Positions 6,221-14,471 of a stretch of DNA of 19,356 bases are shown one piece after another (position 1 is the stretch's first letter; each line of letters opens with the position of its first letter). Source of the stretch: Planctomycetota bacterium. Its GTDB lineage: Bacteria; Planctomycetota; SZUA-567. Below the pieces are notes generated by a model, which saw only the letters and a program-made list of their open reading frames with translations, had not been told where the DNA came from and ran no database searches. The stretch covers positions 1 through 19,356 of the forward strand of contig JAISYD010000097.1 of NCBI GenBank assembly GCA_031270145.1, read 5' to 3'. A program made the translations under genes and the position numbers.

Positions 6221-7219
6221 ATGCGCAAGTCATTAACCCTGATCCTGGCCGCCGCCTGTCTCCAGGCATCCGTCCTGGCCGGGACCTACAAGGCCCAGAC
6301 CGTCACCATCGCCACCGCCAATCCGGCCAATTCCCAGCACGACATCGCCATCCAGGCCATAAAAAAGGTCCTGGAAGAGGAATCGAAGGGCGCCATCACC
6401 GTAAAGGTGTTCCTGAACGGCACCATGGGCGATGAGCAGTCGAACATCAAGCAGCTCCGCACCGGGGAACTGCAAATCGCCACCGCCTTCACCGGCAATA
6501 TCGCGCCCTCGGCCCCCATCCTGAACATCCTCACCCTCCCCTATCTTTTTCCCGAACCCAGCGACGCCGCCACCCTCCTGACCAACAAGGATTTCACGCA
6601 AAAACTGGCCAACATCGCGGTCACCCAGAACCAGGCCCGGCCGCTTGGCTGGATCCTCGGCGGCTACCGGAATATCACCAACGCCAAACACGCCATCAGG
6701 AAAATCGGCGATCTTCAGGGCTTGAAGCTGCGCGTCTCCCCCAGCGTCACCCAACTGGCGGTATTCAGCGCCTGGGGCATCGAACCGCATCCGATGGCTT
6801 GGGCCGAGGTGTTTAACGGGCTGCAGCAGGGCGTCATCGACGGCCAGGAGAACCCCTTCTTCACCATCCGCGACAACAAATTCTGGGAAGTGCAGAAATT
6901 CGTCACCGAGTTGCATTATATGCTATGGACCGGCGCCATCGCCGTGGGCGAACCTTGGTATCAACGGCAGGATCCGGACACCAAGGCCCTTATCGAAAAA
7001 GCGGTGGCGGTCGGCCAGGATACCGAGTGGAAATGGGTGGCGGATCAGGAGGACATTTGCAAAAAGCTCGCCATCGAGCACGGCATGACGGTCAACGCTT
7101 TGGAGGACGAGGATGTCTGGATCGAAAAGGCCCGCGCCATTTGGCCCAAGTTCTATGAGCTGATCGGCAACAAGGAAATGATCGACCAGGCCCTTGCCAT
7201 CATCAAGGCCGGCAAATAG
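6221..7219 (+). CDS. dctP: TRAP transporter solute-binding protein (DctP family)
   Basis: This 332-residue periplasmic receptor of a tripartite ATP-independent transporter binds an organic acid and delivers it to the membrane subunits. A signal peptide spans residues 1-20 (MRKSLTLILAAACLQASVLA, cleavage before GTYK). Family features are the first lobe TVTIATANPANSQHDIAI, GTMGDEQSNIKQLRTGELQIA at 67-87, the carboxylate-binding Arg171 in LKLRVSP, and GLQQGVIDGQENPFF at 200-214, with Asn211 at the usual ligand position. Length is normal. AAAGGAG lies 6 nt before the ATG. It heads the operon with dctQ and dctM and has its own promoter. The ligand is probably a C4-dicarboxylate, a sugar acid or another carboxylate, and cannot be narrowed from sequence alone. 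Confidence 0.93.
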   Translation: MRKSLTLILAAACLQASVLAGTYKAQTVTIATANPANSQHDIAIQAIKKVLEEESKGAITVKVFLNGTMGDEQSNIKQLRTGELQIATAFTGNIAPSAPILNILTLPYLFPEPSDAATLLTNKDFTQKLANIAVTQNQARPLGWILGGYRNITNAKHAIRKIGDLQGLKLRVSPSVTQLAVFSAWGIEPHPMAWAEVFNGLQQGVIDGQENPFFTIRDNKFWEVQKFVTELHYMLWTGAIAVGEPWYQRQDPDTKALIEKAVAVGQDTEWKWVADQEDICKKLAIEHGMTVNALEDEDVWIEKARAIWPKFYELIGNKEMIDQALAIIKAGK

Positions 7220-7241
7220 GCAACCTGAATATGCGACCGTT

Positions 7242-7271
7242 CCCCCTGGCGGACCTTGATCCGCCGGGGGG
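7242..7271 (+). promoter_or_regulatory. dctP-dctQ intercistronic stem-loop
   Basis: A 12-bp stem with one G-U pair (arms 7242-7253 and 7260-7271, 6-nt loop) lies just after the dctP stop. No T-run follows, so read-through into dctQ is expected. Such hairpins commonly protect the receptor-gene mRNA from 3' decay and so raise its level over the membrane subunits. Confidence 0.65.
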
Positions 7272-7327
7272 GTGGGCGCCGGGGCTTTCGCCATGATAAA
7301 AGTCGCCGCGTGGGAGGACTTGCGCTT

Positions 7328-7828
7328 ATGAAGAGCCTTCGCTGGCTGTACGCGAATTTCGAGGAGATTCTTTCCGCCTTTTTCCTGGCCGTCATGATCG
7401 CCGCCTTGTCGTTGCAGGTTGTCATGCGCGCCACCACCGGCGGCTCGGTGCCCTGGGCGGAGGAGCTGTCCCGCTACACTTTTGTTTGGGCCGTCTATTT
7501 CGGGGCATCCCTGGCCGCCAAGCGAGCCGGGCATGTGCGCATCACCGCCCAGTTCATGCTGGTCCCCTTCAAGGTCAAGGTGGCCTTTCGCTTCATCTCC
7601 GATCTCATATGGGTTGGCTTCAACATCTTTTTTGCCGTCTACGGGGTGGAGATGCTGGCCGACTCCTTCCGCTATCCCGAGATCTCACCCACCCTAGGCA
7701 TCGTCAAGGCTTATGTCGAATGCATCATCCCCATAGCCTTCTTCCTCATGTCCTGGCGTACGATTGAGCTTTACATCAAAAACTGGGGCCATTGGGAACG
7801 GTTGTCCATCGAGTCGGAGGGCGTGTGA
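7328..7828 (+). CDS. dctQ: TRAP transporter small permease (DctQ family)
   Basis: This 166-residue inner-membrane protein has four predicted transmembrane helices and the conserved family segment PWAEELSRYTFVWAVYFGASLAAKRAGHVRI at residues ~41-71, whose core E-E-x-x-R and G-H positions are diagnostic. DctQ joins the receptor-facing DctM permease and is required for transport. The ATG at 7328 is chosen over an upstream in-frame ATT start because GGAGG lies 10 nt before it and the homology begins there. The stop overlaps the dctM start by one base (TGATG), indicating translational coupling. Confidence 0.92.
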   Translation: MKSLRWLYANFEEILSAFFLAVMIAALSLQVVMRATTGGSVPWAEELSRYTFVWAVYFGASLAAKRAGHVRITAQFMLVPFKVKVAFRFISDLIWVGFNIFFAVYGVEMLADSFRYPEISPTLGIVKAYVECIIPIAFFLMSWRTIELYIKNWGHWERLSIESEGV

Positions 7829-9123
7829 TGTCTACCCTAACCGTTTGCGTCTTGGCCTTCATCCTCCTGCTGATCATAGGCGTGCCGGTCTTCGCCTCCC
7901 TCGCCATTTCAGCCGCGATTTCCCTGTTTGCCGACGAATTCCTGCCCCTGGCGGTCATAACCACCTCGCTTTTCGAGGGTATGAACATCTTCCCGCTTTT
8001 GGCCATACCCTGTTTTTTGGTGGCCGGTTCGCTGATGGAAAAGGCGCAAATCACCGCGCAGATTGTGAATGTGGTGAAAATCCTGGTCGGCCGCACCTAT
8101 GGCGGCATGGGCATAACCACCATTCTCGCCTGCACCCTGTTCGCGGCCATCTCCGGCTCCGGCACCAGTACGGTGGCCGCGGTGGGGACTCTGCTCATCC
8201 CCGCCATGATGCGCAACGGCTATAGCGGGGTCTACGCCGGCTCCGCCGCCGCCACCGGGGGAACCATCGGCATCCTCATCCCGCCCAGCAATCCGATGAT
8301 CCTCTACGCCATCATCGGCAACCTCTCGGTGACCGGCATGTTCACCGCTGGTTTCGTGCCTGGCTTCGTCTTGTCCTTCGCGCTCTGCCTGACCGCTTGG
8401 GTTTTGGCCCGCCGGAACAACTTTCGGGGCGACGAAACCACCCCGATTTTCTCCTTTGGGCTGCTTTTCCGAACCGTTTACCACGGCTTTTTCTCGCTCG
8501 CCACCATAGTGGTGGTGCTGGGTTCCATTTATACCGGCCTGGCCACCCCGGTCGAGGCGTCGGTGGTGGCTGTGATGTGGGCGCTCCTCGTGGGCTTCCT
8601 GGTCAACCGCACCCTTAACGTCAGGAAGGTGGTGGAGTCGCTCAACGAAGGCGCCATCATGTGCGGCAGTCTGGTGGTCATCATGGGCGCCGCCACCCTG
8701 TTCGGCCGGATACTCACCTACGAGGAGGCGCCTCTGCGCCTGGCCAACGCCGTCCTGGAGTTTTCCCAGAACAAGTATGTCGTCCTGCTGCTCATCATTG
8801 CCGCCCTCTATGTCCTGGGCATGTTCATGGAAACCCTGGTGACGGTGATTTTGGTGACCCCGGTGCTGCTCCCCATGATCATCAAGCTTGGCGTCGATCC
8901 CATCCACTTCGGGATCGTCATGATCATGTGCAACGAAGTCGGTCTGCTTACGCCGCCGCTGGGGGTGAATATCTTCGTGGCCTCGAAAATATCCAATGTG
9001 TCGGTGGAGAAATTGGCGATCGGAGTGTTGCCCTATATCGTGGTGATGACCGCGGTGATTCTCCTTATAACCTTTGTCCCCTGGTTTTCCACCATCCTTC
9101 CAACCTTGTTGGGGTATGTGTGA
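7828..9123 (+). CDS. dctM: TRAP transporter large permease (DctM family)
   Basis: This 431-residue inner-membrane protein with about 12 helices forms the sodium-coupled elevator channel of the TRAP system. It contains family motifs: IFPLLAIPCFLVAGSLMEKA at ~52-71, ISGSGTSTVAAVGTLLIPAM at ~108-127, GGTIGILIPPSNPMILYAI, and near the C-terminus NEVGLLTPPLGVNIFVASKI. Length is typical. GGAGG lies 7 nt before the ATG, which overlaps the dctQ stop; a longer frame from 7792 overlaps dctQ and is rejected. It is the last gene of the operon and is followed by a stem-loop at 9157-9192. Confidence 0.94.
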   Translation: MSTLTVCVLAFILLLIIGVPVFASLAISAAISLFADEFLPLAVITTSLFEGMNIFPLLAIPCFLVAGSLMEKAQITAQIVNVVKILVGRTYGGMGITTILACTLFAAISGSGTSTVAAVGTLLIPAMMRNGYSGVYAGSAAATGGTIGILIPPSNPMILYAIIGNLSVTGMFTAGFVPGFVLSFALCLTAWVLARRNNFRGDETTPIFSFGLLFRTVYHGFFSLATIVVVLGSIYTGLATPVEASVVAVMWALLVGFLVNRTLNVRKVVESLNEGAIMCGSLVVIMGAATLFGRILTYEEAPLRLANAVLEFSQNKYVVLLLIIAALYVLGMFMETLVTVILVTPVLLPMIIKLGVDPIHFGIVMIMCNEVGLLTPPLGVNIFVASKISNVSVEKLAIGVLPYIVVMTAVILLITFVPWFSTILPTLLGYV

Positions 9124-9156
9124 AACTAGGCTTATGAATAATCGTTAGCCATTTTT

Positions 9157-9192
9157 GGGAACGCTTTGTCCTCTCGGAGGCAAGGCGTTCCC
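9157..9192 (+). terminator. stem-loop after dctM (possible terminator)
   Basis: A 12-bp stem with one G-T pair (arms 9157-9168 and 9181-9192) encloses a second CCTC/GAGG stem with a TCG loop. It follows the dctM stop by 33 nt. There is no downstream T-run, so it may protect the mRNA end or need a factor for termination. Confidence 0.5.
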
Positions 9193-9230
9193 ATTGCGGT
9201 GGGGCGTCATCATTTCGATCTGGATTTTTC

Positions 9231-9258
9231 TTGCAATAACTTGGCTATTGGGTATATT
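9231..9258 (+). promoter_or_regulatory. possible promoter for hisI
   Basis: TTGCAA (9231-9236) and TATATT (9253-9258) are 16 bp apart in an AT-richer patch between two hairpins and upstream of hisI. Confidence 0.4.
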
Positions 9259-9273
9259 CAATCCTGCGAGGCG

Positions 9274-9298
9274 TTTCTGGCCGCTCGGCGGCCAGAAA
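9274..9298. repeat. perfect inverted repeat upstream of hisI
   Basis: A perfect 11-bp inverted repeat with a TCG spacer has arms 9274-9284 and 9288-9298. It would lie in the predicted hisI leader, about 95 nt before the start codon. It may be a leader hairpin or a bidirectional element; no T-run follows. Confidence 0.5.
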
Positions 9299-9393
9299 GG
9301 TGGTTTTGCATTCCGCGGCCGGCAATGGCTTGCCGTTGGTGCGGCCGGAAAATGCGCATTGACGGTTATCTGCCGCAAGCCGGGGAGGGCATG

Positions 9394-9783
9394 ATGGATT
9401 TGGCGTTTTTGGATGAATTGAAGTTTGATCAAAACGGGCTTATTCCCTGCGTGGCCCAGGACGCCGAGACCGGCGAAGTCCTTATGGTCGCCTATATGAA
9501 CCGGGAGAGCCTGAAGGACACGGCGGAAAAAAAACTGGCTTCCTATTGGAGCCGCAGCCGGAAAAAATTCTGGGTCAAGGGCGAAACCAGCGGCCATACC
9601 CAGGAGGTCAGGGACATCCGCTTCGATTGCGACTTGGATTGCGTATTGATCAAAGTTAAGCAGAACGGCGGGGCCGCCTGCCACACCGGCATGCGCTCAT
9701 GTTTTTACCGCCGGCTGACCGATTCCGGATTGGTCGAGGACGGCGAAAAAGTTTTTGATTCGGAAAAGGTGTACGGCAAATAG
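9394..9783 (+). CDS. hisI: phosphoribosyl-AMP cyclohydrolase
   Basis: This 129-residue cytoplasmic enzyme of histidine biosynthesis opens the adenine ring of phosphoribosyl-AMP (third step). The sequence GLIPCVAQDAETGEVLMVAYMN at residues ~15-36 is the family start. Mg ligands D78, D80 and D82 lie in FDCDLDC, and zinc cysteines are C79, C96 and C103 in the C-terminal ACHTGMRSCFYRR. It is a stand-alone cyclohydrolase without the HisE pyrophosphatase domain. GGAGGG precedes two adjacent ATGs; the second (9394) has better spacing. An upstream open frame back to 9166 crosses two hairpins and is not coding. It is not inside a his cluster here; lysA follows 60 nt later. Confidence 0.94.
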   Translation: MDLAFLDELKFDQNGLIPCVAQDAETGEVLMVAYMNRESLKDTAEKKLASYWSRSRKKFWVKGETSGHTQEVRDIRFDCDLDCVLIKVKQNGGAACHTGMRSCFYRRLTDSGLVEDGEKVFDSEKVYGK

Positions 9784-9842
9784 CCGCCGGGAAAAAGTTT
9801 CGGAGTCCGAGCGGGATTCGGGATAAAGGGGCAATCCGCCTT

Positions 9843-11189
9843 ATGAAACGCTTCAGTTATCGGGACAACGAGTTGTTTTGCGAGGATACGCCGGCCAAGG
9901 ACTTGGCCGGGGAATACGGCACGCCGCTCTATGTTTATTCCAAGAACGGCCTGGCCGACGTTTTCGCCTGCATCCGCAAGGCTTTTTCGGAACTGTCGCC
10001 CATCGTGGCCTTTTCCGTTAAATCCTGCTCCAACCTGGCCGTCCTCGCCGTACTCCGGGCCGAGGGCGCCGGTTTCGACATTGTTTCCGGCGGCGAACTT
10101 TTCCGCGCCATGAAGGCCGGGGCGGATCCCAGGAAGATCGTCTTCTCCGGGGTCGGCAAGTCGGATGAGGAAATCCGCCTGGCCCTCGACAACGACATCC
10201 TGATGTTCAATATCGAATCCGAGGCCGAGTTGGACAACATCCAGGCTCTGGCGGCCAGCCTCGGGACGGTTGCTCCGGTGGCGCTCCGGCTGAACCCCGA
10301 CGTCGACGCCAAGACCAACGCCAAGACCACCACCGGAAGAAAAGAGAATAAATTCGGCATCGACTTCGCCACCGCTTCCCGCATCGTCAGCAACATCGCC
10401 TTGCATCCCAACATCCGCCTGCTAGGCCTGGATATGCACTTGGGGAGCCCCATTTATTCCACCGAGCCCTATCGGCAGGCGCTGGCCAAAATGTCCGACT
10501 TCATCCGGGATCACCGTTCCCCCAGGGCGCATCTGGAATACATCAACATCGGCGGCGGCTTCGGCCTCCTGTACCGGGATCAAACCGTCCCCTCCTTCCA
10601 GGAATACGCCCAAGCCGTCGTACCCTTCGTCAAGGCGGCCGGTTGCAAGCTGATCCTGGAGCCCGGCCGCTGCATTGCCGGCAACAATTCCCTTCTCCTT
10701 TCCCGCGTACTTTACGTCAAGGACAACGGAACCAGGCATTTCACCATCGTCGACGCCGGGATGAACGATCTTGTCCGTCCCGCCATGTACGACGCCTATC
10801 ATTTTTGCTGGCCGGCCTTGTCCACCCGTCCGCCGCCCGCCTATATTTTCAATTCGCCCGATGCCCAGGAATACTTCGGCCTGGAAGTCTTCTACGCCGA
10901 AAGCGCCCAGGCTGGCCGCGCGGTGGGCGCGGATGGTCTGCGGACCACCGATGTGGTCGGCCCGGTCTGCGAATCGTCCGACTGTTTCGCCCGGGCCCGG
11001 CGCCTGCCGCCCATGGATCGGGGCGATCTTGTCGCCTTCTTTTCCGCCGGAGCCTACGGGTTCAGCATGGCGTCAAACTACAATTCCCGCCTCCGTCCGG
11101 CCGAAGTCATGGTTGACGGCGGCGGGAGCCGCCTGATCCGCCGCCGCGAGACGCTGGATGAATTGATCGCGGGCGAGTCGTTTTTTTGA
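9843..11189 (+). CDS. lysA: diaminopimelate decarboxylase
   Basis: This 448-residue PLP-dependent enzyme converts meso-diaminopimelate to lysine. Alanine-racemase-like barrel signatures are present: PLP Lys60 in AFSVKSCSN (usual form YAVKAN), the HxGS-like DMHLGSPI at 197-204, the phosphate-binding loop GGGFG at 237-241, EPGR at 273-276, and the active-site Cys376 in GPVCESSD. The C-terminal GAYGFSMASNYNSRLRP at ~403-419 is also typical. It is about 30 residues longer than most LysA because of extra sequence at ~325-368, between DAYHFCWPA and DVVGPVCES, the region before the catalytic Cys. The related carboxynorspermidine/ornithine decarboxylases are less likely given the motifs. It lies 60 nt after hisI, and the purine-rich AAAGGGG upstream serves as a distant ribosome binding site. 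Confidence 0.92.
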   Translation: MKRFSYRDNELFCEDTPAKDLAGEYGTPLYVYSKNGLADVFACIRKAFSELSPIVAFSVKSCSNLAVLAVLRAEGAGFDIVSGGELFRAMKAGADPRKIVFSGVGKSDEEIRLALDNDILMFNIESEAELDNIQALAASLGTVAPVALRLNPDVDAKTNAKTTTGRKENKFGIDFATASRIVSNIALHPNIRLLGLDMHLGSPIYSTEPYRQALAKMSDFIRDHRSPRAHLEYINIGGGFGLLYRDQTVPSFQEYAQAVVPFVKAAGCKLILEPGRCIAGNNSLLLSRVLYVKDNGTRHFTIVDAGMNDLVRPAMYDAYHFCWPALSTRPPPAYIFNSPDAQEYFGLEVFYAESAQAGRAVGADGLRTTDVVGPVCESSDCFARARRLPPMDRGDLVAFFSAGAYGFSMASNYNSRLRPAEVMVDGGGSRLIRRRETLDELIAGESFF

Positions 11190-11256
11190 TTGAAGAGGGC
11201 GGGAGGGGGAAGAGCGGCTCCGATGAAAGAAAAATTGGAAATGGACAAGACGAAAA

Positions 11257-12570
11257 ATGGCTGATTCGGGATCCGACTTCTTCAATGAGGTTGGCGGCGG
11301 CTTGAAATATCCCCGCGCCGCCGATCAGGAATTGTCGTGCGCCATCATTTATCCCCGGATCGAGTTGGAGGCGATGGAGCGCGAACGGTTGATCAGCCAC
11401 ACGATCTCCCTGCAACACGCCTACGCCCAACTGGAAAGCGACAACAGTTACCAGGCCTGGGAGGCCCGCGAGTTCAAAAACAACCTGAACCATCTTTCCG
11501 TCATCGCCAGGCTGGCCACCCATCTGAACGCCGCCAGCATCGAAACCATATCGGAAATCGTCTTGAACGAGTTGCCCGGCATCTTCAATTGCAGCCAGGC
11601 GGCCATGTTCCTTTATGACGCCGACACGGAAACCCTCGGTCTCCATGCCGCAACCGAATCCTGCCAGCTGCGAACGCCCTTGAACCGGCAGGTGAATGGC
11701 GATCATCTTCTGTTCAAGTTGTTCCTCGATCGTTTTGATCCCTATGTGGCGGAATATCTTCCGGAAACCGGGTCCATCGCCATCGACGGCAAGTTGGAGA
11801 ATCCCATTCCCGTCTCCTCCGAATGGCTGGACCTGTTCGCCGGCTGGTCGATAATTTTTCCCCTGCTCATGAAACAGCAGGATGAACATGAGCCTTCCCC
11901 GCTGCTCCTGGGCGGGATTGTGATTGGCGATCCCAAGGGCGGCATTGATCTGAACAATGTCGATTTCGCCTCCATTTTCGGCAACCTCATAACTTCCAGC
12001 CTGTACAACGTCTTGCTTATCAAACAATTGAGAGAAATGGCGATAATCGATCCCCTCACCAAGCTTTTCAACCGCCGGCACTTGATTGATCTGCTGAATT
12101 CGGCCATAACCCAGGCCAGGCGGCATCGGCACGATCTTTCCATCGCCATGCTCGACATCGACCATTTCAAGCAGTGCAACGACGTTTACGGCCATGTGTG
12201 CGGAGACGATGTGTTGAGGCAGGTGGGGGAGCGGATAAAACTGTCGATCCGCAACGAGGTGGACATCCCGGCCCGATACGGCGGCGAGGAGTTCGTCATC
12301 ATCATGCCCTACACAAATGTGAGTCGGGCGATGATTGTGGCTGAGCGCATCCGCGGCGAAATCGGGAATACCAGCATGATTTGCGGCAACTTGGCCATCC
12401 CCATCACTTGTTCCATGGGAGTGGCGGAATACGACGACGGCGAATCCATTGAGCAGTTCATTGATCGCTCCGACATGGCGCTCTACAAAGCCAAGTACAT
12501 GGGCAGGAATAGGGTGGTTTCGGCGTCGAACACGCGCCTGAACATCCATCAGGAGCTCATTGCGGAATAA
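11257..12570 (+). CDS. GAF-GGDEF diguanylate cyclase
   Basis: This is a 437-residue cytoplasmic signalling protein. Residues ~38-75 look like a coiled coil; ~85-250 fit a GAF-like sensor (AMFLYDADTETLGLHAA); 263-425 form the GGDEF domain making cyclic di-GMP from GTP. Visible catalytic features are DPLTKLFNRRHL at 265-276, D300/D302 in MLDIDHFKQCND, and GGEEF at 342-346. The inhibitory RxxD site expected nine residues before GGEEF reads NEVD, so product inhibition is probably lost. No transmembrane segment or signal peptide is visible. The start has no clear Shine-Dalgarno; an in-frame ATG at 11374 is an alternative. It follows lysA by 67 nt on the same strand. The sensed ligand is unknown. 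Confidence 0.9.
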   Translation: MADSGSDFFNEVGGGLKYPRAADQELSCAIIYPRIELEAMERERLISHTISLQHAYAQLESDNSYQAWEAREFKNNLNHLSVIARLATHLNAASIETISEIVLNELPGIFNCSQAAMFLYDADTETLGLHAATESCQLRTPLNRQVNGDHLLFKLFLDRFDPYVAEYLPETGSIAIDGKLENPIPVSSEWLDLFAGWSIIFPLLMKQQDEHEPSPLLLGGIVIGDPKGGIDLNNVDFASIFGNLITSSLYNVLLIKQLREMAIIDPLTKLFNRRHLIDLLNSAITQARRHRHDLSIAMLDIDHFKQCNDVYGHVCGDDVLRQVGERIKLSIRNEVDIPARYGGEEFVIIMPYTNVSRAMIVAERIRGEIGNTSMICGNLAIPITCSMGVAEYDDGESIEQFIDRSDMALYKAKYMGRNRVVSASNTRLNIHQELIAE

Positions 12571-12579
12571 ATGCGCCTG

Positions 12580-12605
12580 GGCGCGATGGCGGGATCGCCG
12601 GCGCC
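12580..12605. other. stem-loop between convergent genes
   Basis: An interrupted inverted repeat (GGCGC/GCGCC outer, GGCG/CGCC inner) lies in the 50-bp gap between the convergent cyclase gene and the CxxCxxCC gene. It may serve as a shared transcription end, but it lacks T-runs. Confidence 0.3.
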
Positions 12606-12620
12606 AGCCGCGGGGCGTTC

Positions 12621-13049
12621 CTATGGCTTTTTCGCCGCCTGCCGCCAATTGAACGGCAGGAACGGTTTGTAATCCCAGGGCGCTCCCGTGGTTTCGTGCA
12701 ACCGCTTCAATTCCCGATGCCACGATTCGGAAAAGTCGTCGTTCTGGGCTGAACAAAAATGCAGGCGGCAGCCGAGCGGCCTGCCGATCCTGGCTAGGCA
12801 GCCGCCAGCCGATTGGAAAGGGCAGCGGAGGCCGGCGGCCAGGAGTTCCGCCGGCTGTTCCGTCGCCGCGGCTCTGAGCGCCGTCCGAGCCAGATAAAAA
12901 CGCTCAAGGCGGCTGGCGTAAAGGATGTGCCCGGCGGTTTCAAAATGGCAACAAGCGCCGCAATTGCGGCACAACCCCCCGGCGGCGGCAATCGCCCCGT
13001 CCGCCTCCGCGTAGAAAAGGCGCATGGCCTCGAGCGGATCCGGGGTCAT
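12621..13049 (-). CDS. CxxCxxCC metal-binding protein (YkgJ-like)
   Basis: This is a 142-residue protein with the motif CRNCGACCHF (C27, C30, C33, C34) followed by C76, C84, C94 and C99 (GLRCPF, GGCLA, PLGCRLHFC). The pattern is that of the YkgJ/UPF0153 family, thought to bind zinc or an iron-sulfur cluster; no defined reaction is established. The ATG (13047-13049) overlaps the stop of the zinc-ribbon gene as ATGA, so translation is coupled and the two proteins probably work together. A much longer open frame upstream (to 13667) is a shadow of the neighbouring gene and is rejected. It is the last gene of the minus-strand operon. Confidence 0.72.
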   Translation of the reverse strand: MTPDPLEAMRLFYAEADGAIAAAGGLCRNCGACCHFETAGHILYASRLERFYLARTALRAAATEQPAELLAAGLRCPFQSAGGCLARIGRPLGCRLHFCSAQNDDFSESWHRELKRLHETTGAPWDYKPFLPFNWRQAAKKP

Positions 13050-14350
13050 TCGCCCAGCGGCTCCGGCGTCGCTCCCAATTGGGTCAGGCGCGTCCGGTAG
13101 ACGTTGAGCAGCTTGACTTGGCGCTGAAGGGTGTCCCGGTATTCGTCGACCAGCATTTCCTTTTCGGCCAGCCTGAGGTTCAGGTTTTTCACCTGTTCCT
13201 CCAGGGCGGCGGAATTTCTCGCGTGGGCCAGGGCCCGGTCGTGCAGATCCAGGACCGTTTCCTCCACGCTCCGCAATCGGGCATCGGCCTCCTGGGCCAG
13301 GGGGATGCCGTTCGCCTCCAGTCGGGCTAGGCTTTCGTCGGCGCGCCTCAAGGCGTCGTCGGCGTCGTTGGAGGCGAATTCGCCGGGCAGGAACAAATAG
13401 CCCAGGAGCAGCAATAGGGGAAGCAGGACGGAGGCGAACAGCCAGACCGGGACGCCGACCCGTCCGCCGGAGAGAATTTCCCGCAGCAACGGCCGTTGCG
13501 CCTCCCTTACCGATCGGGAAACGATGTCGACCAGCCGGTTGTCCTGCAGGTCGGAAAGGATGCTGGGCGCTTGCCGGGCCAGGGCTCCGGAGATGGGGCC
13601 GACCACTCGCGTCTCGACGGTGCGGCCGATTTCGTCGGCCACCTTCTCGGGAAGTCCGCTCCGCCATTCCTCGAAATCGGCGATGTTGCTTACGGCGTTC
13701 CGGATTTCGTTCGCCAGCAGATCCAGCCGGGAGGTGTTGGCCGATTGCTCTTTCACCAGTTCATCCGCCATCCGCGTCAAGGCGTCGATAATTGAGCCGC
13801 TTTCCGGAACTAGGCTGGGGGAGTGGCCGCGCAGCTTGGCGGCCAGCCGCTCGGCCAGGGCGTTGACGTCGATTTCCAGCGTCAGATCCTTTTCGGCCCC
13901 GGCATTGGGACGGGCTTCGCCTTTTTCTCCCGGTGTTTCGCCGTTCTCCGGAATTCGCCTCGCGATTTCTTCCAGTTTTTCGGCTAGGGCGGACAGGATG
14001 GCTGGATCAAAACGCTCAAGCAGAAGGGAGAACTTGCCGTCCAGATGCTTGAAGCGGTTGTCCCAGCCCGAATCCAGGCTTTTGATCCCGGAATCCAGGC
14101 TTTCCGAAAGCTCCCGCAGGCGGTTGTCAAGATACAACCACTCGTCGCCGCTGGCTACCGTAATGGGGTTCGACTGCTGTTTTTCCAGCATTCCGGTTGG
14201 GGAGGCGGCCGGGAGCGGAGGAAGTTCGTCGGCGGCGGGACAGAGGTCGGCGCCGCATTTTTGGCATTTGTACGCTTTGTCCGGAACGATTCTCTTCAGG
14301 CGGTACGTCGAGCCGCATTCCGGGCATTCCAGCCGCGCGGGTTGTGCCAT
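13046..14350 (-). CDS. zinc-ribbon, single-TM, coiled-coil protein of unknown function
   Basis: A 434-residue protein I cannot assign to a named family. It has an N-terminal zinc ribbon (C9, C12, C29, C32 in LECPECGSTYRL...YKCQKCGADL), a long charged helical region (~70-295), one transmembrane helix at ~299-321 (VWLFASVLLPLLLLLGYLF) and a C-terminal coiled coil at ~330-425. Without a signal peptide, the ribbon is probably cytoplasmic and the coiled coil periplasmic. The layout suggests a membrane scaffold or envelope factor. The ATG at 14348-14350 is preceded by AAAGGGGA at about 8 nt; 20 more codons upstream are open but lack a site. The downstream CxxCxxCC gene overlaps its stop, and signal peptidase I lies 121 nt upstream. 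Confidence 0.72.
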   Translation of the reverse strand: MAQPARLECPECGSTYRLKRIVPDKAYKCQKCGADLCPAADELPPLPAASPTGMLEKQQSNPITVASGDEWLYLDNRLRELSESLDSGIKSLDSGWDNRFKHLDGKFSLLLERFDPAILSALAEKLEEIARRIPENGETPGEKGEARPNAGAEKDLTLEIDVNALAERLAAKLRGHSPSLVPESGSIIDALTRMADELVKEQSANTSRLDLLANEIRNAVSNIADFEEWRSGLPEKVADEIGRTVETRVVGPISGALARQAPSILSDLQDNRLVDIVSRSVREAQRPLLREILSGGRVGVPVWLFASVLLPLLLLLGYLFLPGEFASNDADDALRRADESLARLEANGIPLAQEADARLRSVEETVLDLHDRALAHARNSAALEEQVKNLNLRLAEKEMLVDEYRDTLQRQVKLLNVYRTRLTQLGATPEPLGE

Positions 14351-14471
14351 GGCAGTTTCCCCTTTAGGCCATTCGGGAGGCCATCCCTGAATTGTGCGGA
14401 AAATCGGCAAAAAGGGAAGCGTTTTCGGGGATTCCGGATGATCGCCGTTTGCCGGCGCCGGAAGTCCTCCG

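Noticed and set aside
7909..8907. 332-codon minus-strand open frame, His/Glu/Gly-rich
   Set aside because: It is antisense to dctM with extreme composition, a typical mirror of hydrophobic codons.
11107..12756. 549-codon open frame on the minus strand
   Set aside because: It is a shadow of the GGDEF gene in a GC-rich region; its translation matches no family.
12621..13667. 348-residue version of the CxxCxxCC protein
   Set aside because: The N-terminal 206 residues are an out-of-frame, Arg/Pro-rich reading of the zinc-ribbon gene; the overlapping ATG at 13049 is the natural start.
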